A stretch of 19,546 bases of DNA from SpSt-77 sp049972045 (GTDB lineage Bacteria > Chloroflexota > Anaerolineae > B4-G1 > DUEL01), in contig JBMFKS010000056.1 in the NCBI GenBank assembly GCA_049972045.1, forward strand, positions 1-19,546. The letters run 5' to 3'. Position 1 is the stretch's first letter. Every line of letters starts with the position of its first letter. Shown piece after piece: positions 13,627-19,546 of the stretch. Position numbers and translations under genes: made by a program. The notes beneath the pieces were generated by a model. The model ran no database searches, had not been told where the DNA came from, and saw nothing but the letters and a program-made list of their open reading frames with translations.

Positions 13627-14673
13627 ATGGGGCCGACCATCAGCGTCATTCTGGTAACCTGCAACGGGCGACCTGATCTAGAGGGCTGCCTGGACTCCCT
13701 GCGGCAGACGCTGCCCCCTGCCACTGAGGTCGTTGTGGTGGATAACGGCTCCACCGACGAGAGCGCGGCCTTGGTCCGGGAGCGGATGCCGGAGGCCCGT
13801 CTGCTGGTCAACGGGACCAACCGGGGCTTCGCGGCCGCGTGCAACCAGGGCGCCGCAGTGGCAAAAGGAGAAATTCTGACCTTCCTGAACCAGGATACCC
13901 GCACGGAGACCGGTTGGCTGGAAGCGCTGGCGGCGCCGTTTGAGGACCCGACTGTTGGTTTGACCACCCCGACCATCCTCTGGATGGACGAGCCGGAGCG
14001 GGTTCAGTCCTGCGGCCAGGATGTCCACTACACGGGGCTGGTCTTCGCCCGAAACTTCGGCGTCCTGCGGGTATCCCTTTCGGGGGCCCGGCCTGTCGAT
14101 GTTGCCGCCGTCTCCGGCGCCGCTTTCGCCGTTCGTCGTTCGGTCTGGGAGGAACTGGGGGGCTTCTGCGAGGCGTTCTATATGTACTACGAGGAGACCG
14201 ACCTCTCCTGGCGGGCCCGTCGGGCCGGGTACCGATGCCTGCATGTGCCGGATTCTATCGTTTACCACGCGGGCCGTCTGGATCGTCCATCCCCCCTTGC
14301 CCTTTACTGTTCCTTCCGCAACCGCTGGCTGATGGTGGGGCGCAACTGGGGTGGGTGGACTCTGCTCCTGCTGATGCCGGGCCTGCTGCTGGCAGACCTG
14401 GCGGAGTGGGGGCTGGCACTGGCTCGGGGATGGCCTGGGATTCGGGCCAGAGCACGCGCGCTTTTCTGGGTGCTGACCCACGGACGGACCCTGCTCCGCC
14501 TGCGGCGGGAGGCCCGAAGCGGGGGTGGAGTGGGGGACGCAGCCATCCTGGCCGACCGGACCTGGCGCCTGACACCCCGCGTCGTGACCGGTGGGCGGAT
14601 CGGTCCGTTGCTGACGGCGCTCTGCGAGGCCCTCTTCTACCTGAACTGGCGGTTGGGAATGGGCATCCTATAG
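13627..14673 (+). CDS. GT2 glycosyltransferase, rhamnosyltransferase-like (paralogue)
   Basis: A 348-residue GT2 enzyme closely patterned on the one at 2443. It shows ISVILVTCNG (5-14), VVDNGSTDES (38-47), NRGFAAACN (65-73), NQDT (88-91) where the family usually has NPDT, and YEETDLSWR (188-196). A hydrophobic segment (about 243-265) and a basic C-terminal tail suggest membrane association. ATG 13627 follows GGAGGA by 6 nt; an in-frame extension upstream would run through the leader and is not supported. It is the first gene after repeat R. Together with the next gene it repeats the GT2-GT4 order seen at 2443-4620, suggesting module duplication. Confidence 0.87.
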   Translation: MGPTISVILVTCNGRPDLEGCLDSLRQTLPPATEVVVVDNGSTDESAALVRERMPEARLLVNGTNRGFAAACNQGAAVAKGEILTFLNQDTRTETGWLEALAAPFEDPTVGLTTPTILWMDEPERVQSCGQDVHYTGLVFARNFGVLRVSLSGARPVDVAAVSGAAFAVRRSVWEELGGFCEAFYMYYEETDLSWRARRAGYRCLHVPDSIVYHAGRLDRPSPLALYCSFRNRWLMVGRNWGGWTLLLLMPGLLLADLAEWGLALARGWPGIRARARALFWVLTHGRTLLRLRREARSGGGVGDAAILADRTWRLTPRVVTGGRIGPLLTALCEALFYLNWRLGMGIL

Positions 14674-14704
14674 CGCAACGCTCGCAATTGATCAGGAGGA
14701 ATCC

Positions 14705-15826
14705 TTGAACGTCCAGTTGCTGGTCCGTCCCTACAGCCATCGGATCGGCCTGGCCCGCTATACTGCCTCTCTGTGCGAGGCGCTGGAGCGGGTGGGGCAG
14801 CCGTTCCGCATAGTGACCCCGCGCCATCCTTGGCCCGTGCAGGCAGCCCACCGCCTGCTCCGACCGCTGGGGCTGGACGTCCGGACGTTTTTCACCACCT
14901 ATCCGCTGGCCGCGGACCTGAAACCCGGTGCCCTGGCCCATCTGACGACCCAGCAGATGGCGATGCTTCTCTGGGTTCGTCCGGACCTGTGTCCGGTCGT
15001 GGTGACCGTCCACGACATCATCCCCTACCTGACCCGTCGCGACCGGAGTCTGCGGGCGTATCGGAACCGCTGGGAGGAATGGTTGGATGTACTGGCAACG
15101 CGCGCCCTCCGCCGGGCGGACAGGTTGCTTGCCGATTCCTTTTACACGCAGGGTATCCTGGCCCGTGTACTGGGCTATCCCCCTGGACGGATACGGGTGG
15201 TCCCGCTGGGAGTGGACCCCGTTCTCTTTCATCCCCGCCCGGTCCCGCCCGAATTTGATGCCCGCTACGGCCTGGACTCCCGGTACCGGTACGTGCTGTA
15301 CGTGGGCTCGGAGAACCCCCGCAAAAACCTGCCCTTTCTGCTGCGAGCTTTCGCTCGCCTGCGCGAGAAGATACCGGAGGCCCGGCTGGTCCGGGTCGGC
15401 ACCCTGCAGTATCTCCCCCCGGCTCGCGTGCTGGAGGCGCAGATTCGGGAACTGGGCTTAGAGGATGCTGTGCTTCATTTCCCCGCCGTTTCGGACGAGG
15501 ACCTGGCCCTCTTTTACAACCGGGCCGACCTGTTCGTTTTCCCCTCGCTCTATGAGGGGTTCGGGTTGCCTGTCCTGGAGGCGATGGCCTGTGGGACGCC
15601 CGTCGTCTGTTCCAATGCGGCCTCTTTGCCGGAGGTCGCCGGGGACGCGGCTCTGCTGGTATCCCCGGCCGACGAGGAGGGATGGGCGGAGGTGATGGGC
15701 CGAGCCCTCACCGATACCCACCTGCGCCGGGAACTGCGGGCCCGGGGCCTGGAGCGGGCCCGGTCCTTCACCTGGGAACGGACGGCGGAGGAAACGGTGC
15801 GGGTGTATCAGGAAGTGGCGGAATGA
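14705..15826 (+). CDS. GT4 family glycosyltransferase, mannosyltransferase-like
   Basis: A 373-residue GT-B fold enzyme. The acceptor-domain loop IGLARYTASL (14-23) and TVHDIIPYLT (101-110) are typical of the GT4 branch that includes mannosyltransferase B-like proteins. The donor domain has VPLGVD (166-171), VGSENPRKNL (200-209) and the E-x7-E signature YEGFGLPVLEAMACG (283-297; Glu284 and Glu292). The start is TTG at 14705, with AGGAGGA (14694-14700) 4 nt upstream; no nearby ATG fits. It ends overlapping the next gene start (ATGA). Presumed cytoplasmic, extending a lipid-linked glycan. The real sugar specificity is unknown. Confidence 0.9.
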   Translation: MNVQLLVRPYSHRIGLARYTASLCEALERVGQPFRIVTPRHPWPVQAAHRLLRPLGLDVRTFFTTYPLAADLKPGALAHLTTQQMAMLLWVRPDLCPVVVTVHDIIPYLTRRDRSLRAYRNRWEEWLDVLATRALRRADRLLADSFYTQGILARVLGYPPGRIRVVPLGVDPVLFHPRPVPPEFDARYGLDSRYRYVLYVGSENPRKNLPFLLRAFARLREKIPEARLVRVGTLQYLPPARVLEAQIRELGLEDAVLHFPAVSDEDLALFYNRADLFVFPSLYEGFGLPVLEAMACGTPVVCSNAASLPEVAGDAALLVSPADEEGWAEVMGRALTDTHLRRELRARGLERARSFTWERTAEETVRVYQEVAE

Positions 15827-16704
15827 CAGCAGACACTTCCGCAGTGCCTGCATTTCCCGGAGGCTGGATGGTTCGGTATACGTTCGTTTTTGTCCTGATG
15901 GTCTCTGTTCTGCTGGCAGTTCTGGTCCTTCCTGGCGAGGTGCTGCCGGTCCCGTTGGCGGCGGCCCGCCTCCTGCTGGGGCTAACGGGGGCCCTTTTCT
16001 GCCCAGGCTACGCACTGCAGGCGGCCCTGTTTCCCCGCCGGAACGGCCTGGACGGCGTGGAGCGGCTGGCTCTTTCGGTCGGCATCAGCCTGGCGCTGGT
16101 GCCGCTTCTGGCGCTGGCCCTGGACCAACTCCCCGGGGGGATCAACCTGATGGCTGTGGCTGGCGCCGAGGTCGGGGCCACGCTCCTGGCTCTGGCCGTG
16201 GCCTGGGCGCGCTGGCATCGCCTACCAGAGGGGGAGCGGTGGGAGGAGCGCTTTCCATTCGTGGCAGACCTGCCGGAGGGGCGCTCCCGTTTCTGGCTGT
16301 CCAGCATGGGCGTTGTCCTGGTCGCCGGGCTTCTGCTCCTGCTTGGCGTGATCCGCCTTGCTGGGACCGGTGGCGAAACCACCGAGTTCTACCTTCTCGG
16401 CCCGGATGGACGGGCCGACAGTTATCCCCGCCGGGCTTATGTTGGGCGGCCTGTGACGGTCGCAGTGGGGGTGGTGAACGAAGAGGAGATACCGGTGGAG
16501 TACCGCCTGGAGGTGGTGGATGGAGAGCGCCTGCTGGGCCAGGTCGGACCGATTCGGCTGGCCCCGGGCGCGGCCTCCCAGGGTCCGGTCTCGTTTACCC
16601 CGGCCCGGGCCGGCGACTCTGTTCAGGTGCAGTTTCTTCTGTACCGGAACAGCCTACCGGTTCCCTACCGGACCCTGTGGCTGTGGCTGGAGGTGGAGGA
16701 ATGA
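15823..16704 (+). CDS. DUF1616 family membrane protein
   Basis: 293 residues. Five hydrophobic helices fill the first two thirds (about 16-190), including LLLGLTGALFCPGYALQAALF. The C-terminal ectodomain, beginning TEFYLLGPDGRADSYPRRAYVG, carries the hallmark of DUF1616: sugar-locus-associated proteins of archaea and Chloroflexota with a beta-rich outer domain. ATG 15823 overlaps the previous stop; GGAAG (15811-15815) is a modest ribosome binding site, and ATG 15868 is a less likely alternative. The biochemical function of the family is not established to my knowledge. Its place between a GT4 and an intramembrane protease suggests a role at the outer face of the membrane. Confidence 0.82.
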   Translation: MTADTSAVPAFPGGWMVRYTFVFVLMVSVLLAVLVLPGEVLPVPLAAARLLLGLTGALFCPGYALQAALFPRRNGLDGVERLALSVGISLALVPLLALALDQLPGGINLMAVAGAEVGATLLALAVAWARWHRLPEGERWEERFPFVADLPEGRSRFWLSSMGVVLVAGLLLLLGVIRLAGTGGETTEFYLLGPDGRADSYPRRAYVGRPVTVAVGVVNEEEIPVEYRLEVVDGERLLGQVGPIRLAPGAASQGPVSFTPARAGDSVQVQFLLYRNSLPVPYRTLWLWLEVEE

Positions 16705-17774
16705 GCGACAACCCGGACCGGCACATCCAGGAAGCGTTGGCAGCCCTTCAGTCCGGCCGAGGGGACCGGGCCTGCTATCTTCTGGAGTGGGTGGTTCAGG
16801 CCCATCCGGATTCGGAACTGGCGTGGTATTGGCTGGCCCAGGCGGTGGGAACGGCGGAGGAACGGCGGTTCTGTCTGGAACGGGTGCTGGCCCTCAATCG
16901 CCGCAATGCGCTGGCCCGGCGGGAACTGGAAGCACTGGGGCCGGGGCCGTCCATGTCTCCGCTGGCGGAAGGGGAACCGGGAAGCAACGCGCCGGGCACT
17001 TCAAAACCTCCCGCCTTCTCGTTTCACGTCTTCACCCCTCACGTTTCTGCCCTTGCCTATCTGGTTTTGCTGGCGGTGGCGGAAATTCTCACTGCTATGG
17101 TGGAGCCCCGGGCCGGCCTGATCCTGCATGGCCTTTTGCTGACCGGCGCGCTCCTTCAAAGCGCCCGGTGGTGGGACCATCCGACCCATCGGTTCTGGCT
17201 GGGAGTCAGTCTGGCGCCGCTGATCCGCCTGCTGAGCCTTTCTCTCCCGTTGCGGTCGCTCCCGATGCTCTCCTGGTACTTCGTGGTCAGTGTTCCTCTC
17301 TTTGGGGCTGTTCTGACCCTTCAGCGCGTGCTGCGGATTTCCTGGGACCAGATGGGGGTACGCGGGAGGGGTTTGCCTCTCCAGATGCTGATAGGGCTAC
17401 TGGGCCCGCCGCTGGGGATGCTGGAGTATCGGATTCTGCGGCCAACGCCGCTGATTTCGGGCCTGAATGAGGGAGAATTTCTCCTGGCGGCGCTGATCCT
17501 GATGGTCTGTACCGGGCTGATAGAGGAACTGATCTTCCGGGGGGTGATGCAGCAGGCCGCGCTGGAGACAATGGGGGTGAAGGGACTGGTCTACGTCTCA
17601 GCGGTTTTCGCCGTGCTGCACATTGGTTACCGCTCCCTGGCGGACGTCCTCTTCGTTTTCGGGGTAGCGCTGCTGTTTGGCTGGCTGGCCTGGCGCACCC
17701 GGTCCATCGTGGGCGTTTCCCTGACCCACGGGTTGATTAATATCTGGCTGTTTCTGGTGGCGCCGTTTCTGTGA
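16701..17774 (+). CDS. TPR domain fused to CPBP intramembrane protease
   Basis: 357 residues in two parts. Residues 5-80 form two or three TPR-like helical repeats (for example LLEWVVQAHPDSELAWYWLAQAVG). A proline- and serine-rich linker (81-105) leads to a polytopic domain of the CPBP (CAAX prenyl protease/Abi) family. The catalytic pattern is complete: EELIFR (Glu275, Glu276, Arg280), His307 in AVLHIGY, and THGLIN (His343, Asn347). Members cleave membrane proteins within or near the bilayer. It overlaps the DUF1616 gene by 4 nt and has GGAGG (16689-16693) at 7 nt. It may process or mature a membrane partner of the locus. The substrate is unknown. Confidence 0.88.
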   Translation: MSDNPDRHIQEALAALQSGRGDRACYLLEWVVQAHPDSELAWYWLAQAVGTAEERRFCLERVLALNRRNALARRELEALGPGPSMSPLAEGEPGSNAPGTSKPPAFSFHVFTPHVSALAYLVLLAVAEILTAMVEPRAGLILHGLLLTGALLQSARWWDHPTHRFWLGVSLAPLIRLLSLSLPLRSLPMLSWYFVVSVPLFGAVLTLQRVLRISWDQMGVRGRGLPLQMLIGLLGPPLGMLEYRILRPTPLISGLNEGEFLLAALILMVCTGLIEELIFRGVMQQAALETMGVKGLVYVSAVFAVLHIGYRSLADVLFVFGVALLFGWLAWRTRSIVGVSLTHGLINIWLFLVAPFL

Positions 17775-17784
17775 AAAGGACGAG

Positions 17785-17817
17785 CCGCGCCGGGTACCGG
17801 GAGGGTGCCCAGCGCGG
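17785..17817. terminator. Convergent-gene hairpin terminator
   Basis: CCGCGC (17785-17790) pairs with GCGCGG (17812-17817). After one C/A mismatch, GGGTACC (17792-17798) pairs with GGTGCCC (17804-17810), including one G-U. It lies between the convergent ends of the protease gene and the small minus-strand gene. The minus side has a TTTT six bases beyond the stem; the plus side has only CTTATTT. It probably serves both. Confidence 0.6.
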
Positions 17818-17822
17818 GGCGC

Positions 17823-18062
17823 TTATTTGAAGACTTCGGCAACCTGAAGCGCCACCAGGGTCAGAAACGCCAGTAGCAATGGGATAATCCCCACGTTCAG
17901 CGCCCGATCCAGTGCGCGGGCCCAGCGTTCGCGGGCCGTGAGCGCGATTTCCTTCTGGACCAGCAGGGTAAACATGGTCATCACGACGATCAGGGCCAGC
18001 GAACTGGCAACGGCGACGGTCGTGACAGTGATTACCGTAGATGTTGTGACGGTAGAGACCAT
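17823..18062 (-). CDS. Small two-helix membrane protein
   Basis: A 79-residue protein with a Thr/Val-rich N-terminus (MVSTVTTSTVITVTTVAVAS). Helix one is at about 13-35, a charged loop with KE, RER and RALDR follows (37-53), and helix two is at about 57-75. The ATG at 18062-18060 has an excellent GGAGGAG ribosome binding site just upstream, so the longer in-frame extension to 18218 is rejected. It is convergent with the glycan cluster and divergent from coaBC. I do not recognise a named family. The size and two-helix form suggest a subunit or regulator of a membrane complex. I saw no strong promoter for it. Confidence 0.75.
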   Translation of the reverse strand: MVSTVTTSTVITVTTVAVASSLALIVVMTMFTLLVQKEIALTARERWARALDRALNVGIIPLLLAFLTLVALQVAEVFK

Positions 18063-18191
18063 CTCTCCTCCGGAGGTGTGAACATTGTGCATCCGCAAGA
18101 CGGTGGCTGCATCTTTTCCAAATTTTATCCCATCTGGTATTTCTCTCTGTTTCCTCTCGGTTACCGTCCCGTTTCTGGTTTGTAACATCGG

Positions 18192-18219
18192 TTGCCCTTT
18201 ATCCAATTTGCGATACAAT
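18192..18219 (+). promoter_or_regulatory. Promoter of coaBC
   Basis: TTGCCC (18192-18197), a 16-bp spacer and TACAAT (18214-18219) form a reasonable sigma-70-type promoter. The predicted start is near 18226, leaving a leader of about 77 nt before coaBC. The region is AT-rich compared with its surroundings. Confidence 0.65.
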
Positions 18220-18302
18220 CAATAACAGAGTCTGCGGGGTTTACCTGCGAGAACGTGCCGGGTACTGCGAGAAGCGCCTGGCACGCCAGAGAAGGAGCGG
18301 CA

Positions 18303-19535
18303 ATGGAACCCGTCCCCCTGCTGCACGGGAAGCGCATCCTCCTGGGCGTCACCGGCGGCATCGCCGTCTACAAAGTCTGCACGCTGGCCAGCCACCTCAC
18401 CCAGATGGGCGCGGAGGTGGACGTGGTGATGACGGAGGCGGCGACCCGCTTCGTCGCCCCGCTGACCTTTGAGGCCCTCACCGGCCGCCCGGCCTACACG
18501 GACATGTGGCGCACCGGTGGGGCGGGCCTCCCCACCCATATCGCCCACGTCGGGCTGGCCCACGCCGCCGACCTGCTGGTCATCGCCCCGGCCACTGCCA
18601 ATACCATAGCCAAACTGGCCGCCGGCCTGGCCGATAACCTCCTCACTACCCTCGCGCTGGCCGCGACCTGTCCGGTCCTGCTGGCGCCGGCCATGGACGC
18701 CGGGATGTGGAGCCATCCGGCCACCCAGGCCAACGTCGCCGTGCTGCGGGCGCGCGGAGTCCACTTCGCCGGGCCCGTCCGGGGCCGCATGGCCTCCGGC
18801 CTGGAGGGGGAGGGGCGGATGATGGAGCCGGAGGATATCCTGGGCCACGTCCGGCGAGTGCTGGGCCTTCAGGGCCCCCTTGCCGGCCGGAAGGTCGTCG
18901 TCACCGCCGGGCCAACGCGGGAATTTCTGGACCCCGTCCGCTTCATCTCCAACCCCTCCTCCGGCAAGCAGGGCTTCGCGCTGGCCCAGGCCGCGCTGGA
19001 CCGGGGGGCCGAGGTCACCCTGATCACGGGCCCGGTCTCCCTCGCCACCCCCGTCGGCGCTCGGCGGGTGGACGTGACGACGGTGCAGGAGATGCTGAAC
19101 GCGGTGCTGGCCGCGACCGCCGACGCCGATGTTCTCCTGATGGCCGCCGCCGTCGGCGACTACCGCCCGGCGACCGTCGCCGAACACAAGATCAAGAAGA
19201 CGGCCGACCTGACCCTCCGCCTGGAGCGGACGCCGGACATCCTGGCCGCGGTGGCCCGGCGGCGGGCTGGTTCGGGCTTCCCACGCGTCGTGGTGGGGTT
19301 TGCCGCCGAGAGCCAGGACTTGCTGGAGAACGCCCGCGCCAAGTTGGAGGCGAAGGGGCTGGACCTCATCGTTGCCAACGACATCACCGCCGCCGACGCG
19401 GGCTTCGCCGCCGAGACCAACCAGGTGGTGCTCCTGGACCGGGAGGGTGGGGTGGAGGCGCTGCCGCTGATGAGCAAAGCCGCCGTCGCCGAGGCCGTCT
19501 TGGACCGGGTCGCGCGCATTCTGATGGGCCTATAA
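18303..19535 (+). CDS. coaBC: Phosphopantothenoylcysteine decarboxylase / phosphopantothenate-cysteine ligase
   Basis: A bifunctional coenzyme A enzyme of 410 residues, normal for CoaBC (Dfp). It joins cysteine to 4'-phosphopantothenate (CoaB), then decarboxylates the product using FMN (CoaC). The CoaC half shows GVTGGIAVYK (15-24), HVGLAHAAD (82-90) with the catalytic His82, and APATANTIAKLAAGLADNLL (95-114). The CoaB half shows VTAGPTREFLDPVRFISNPS and the KIKK nucleotide-binding stretch. Two canonical CoaC residues differ: PAMDAGMW has Asp132 where PAMN is usual, and the flap MASGLEGEGRM has Ser165 where many enzymes have Cys. ATG 18303 follows AAGGAGCGG. The gene has its own promoter and very GC-rich codons unlike the cluster. 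Confidence 0.95.
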   Translation: MEPVPLLHGKRILLGVTGGIAVYKVCTLASHLTQMGAEVDVVMTEAATRFVAPLTFEALTGRPAYTDMWRTGGAGLPTHIAHVGLAHAADLLVIAPATANTIAKLAAGLADNLLTTLALAATCPVLLAPAMDAGMWSHPATQANVAVLRARGVHFAGPVRGRMASGLEGEGRMMEPEDILGHVRRVLGLQGPLAGRKVVVTAGPTREFLDPVRFISNPSSGKQGFALAQAALDRGAEVTLITGPVSLATPVGARRVDVTTVQEMLNAVLAATADADVLLMAAAVGDYRPATVAEHKIKKTADLTLRLERTPDILAAVARRRAGSGFPRVVVGFAAESQDLLENARAKLEAKGLDLIVANDITAADAGFAAETNQVVLLDREGGVEALPLMSKAAVAEAVLDRVARILMGL

Positions 19536-19546
19536 AACATGCCAGG

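Noticed and set aside
1..19546. tRNA genes, CRISPR arrays and insertion sequences
   Set aside because: No cloverleaf, no regularly spaced repeats and no transposase-like frame were seen on either strand by eye.

Overview
The window looks like a GC-rich bacterial chromosome, roughly two-thirds G+C by eye. The lineage is probably Chloroflexota (Anaerolineae-like). That is inferred from gene style: a DUF1616 protein, a TPR-CPBP protease fusion, FG-GAP-like secreted proteins and a tiny two-helix membrane protein. It is not proven by any marker in the window.

Layout. Positions 1-450 are non-coding and hold two opposed terminator hairpins. Positions 451-852 encode RNase P RNA (rnpB) on the minus strand, with a textbook promoter just upstream of it. 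Positions 853-1450 form a long non-coding region with a REP-like palindrome, a bidirectional hairpin, a strong plus-strand promoter, one copy (L) of a 57-bp structured repeat, and an intrinsic terminator with a competing antiterminator. This looks like the regulated leader of the gene cluster that follows. Positions 1451-13392 carry nine tightly packed, mostly overlapping plus-strand genes: a polyprenyl-phosphate-type GT2, a rhamnosyltransferase-like GT2, a GT4, an unknown protein, an alpha/alpha-toroid enzyme, a membrane GT2, a Wzx-like flippase, a large secreted protein with calcium-loop repeats, and a GT-C/Wzy-like membrane protein. Positions 13393-13626 are an intergenic leader carrying the second copy (R) of the 57-bp repeat, in inverted orientation. 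Positions 13627-17774 carry a second run: a GT2, a GT4, a DUF1616 membrane protein and a TPR-CPBP intramembrane protease. A convergent hairpin then separates this from a small two-helix membrane protein on the minus strand (17823-18062). Divergent from that is coaBC (18303-19535), a housekeeping coenzyme A gene with its own promoter.

How it may work (inference). Genes 1451-17774 look like an envelope or extracellular glycan assembly locus. Cytoplasmic and membrane GT2/GT4 enzymes would build a lipid-linked oligosaccharide, the MOP-family protein would flip it, and the GT-C-like membrane protein would polymerise or transfer it outside. The secreted calcium-loop protein, DUF1616 protein and CPBP protease would act at the outer face. 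No priming phosphoglycosyl transferase, chain-length regulator or exporter is visible, so the pathway is incomplete within the window.

The most unusual feature is the L/R repeat pair. It is 57 bp long with 50/57 identity in inverted orientation, one copy in each of the two leaders. The differences fall almost only in predicted loops. It contains a three-segment GGGGC-nn-GCCCC-nn-GGGGC switch, an unpaired invariant stretch and a second hairpin. The first leader RNA would be almost fully complementary to the second.
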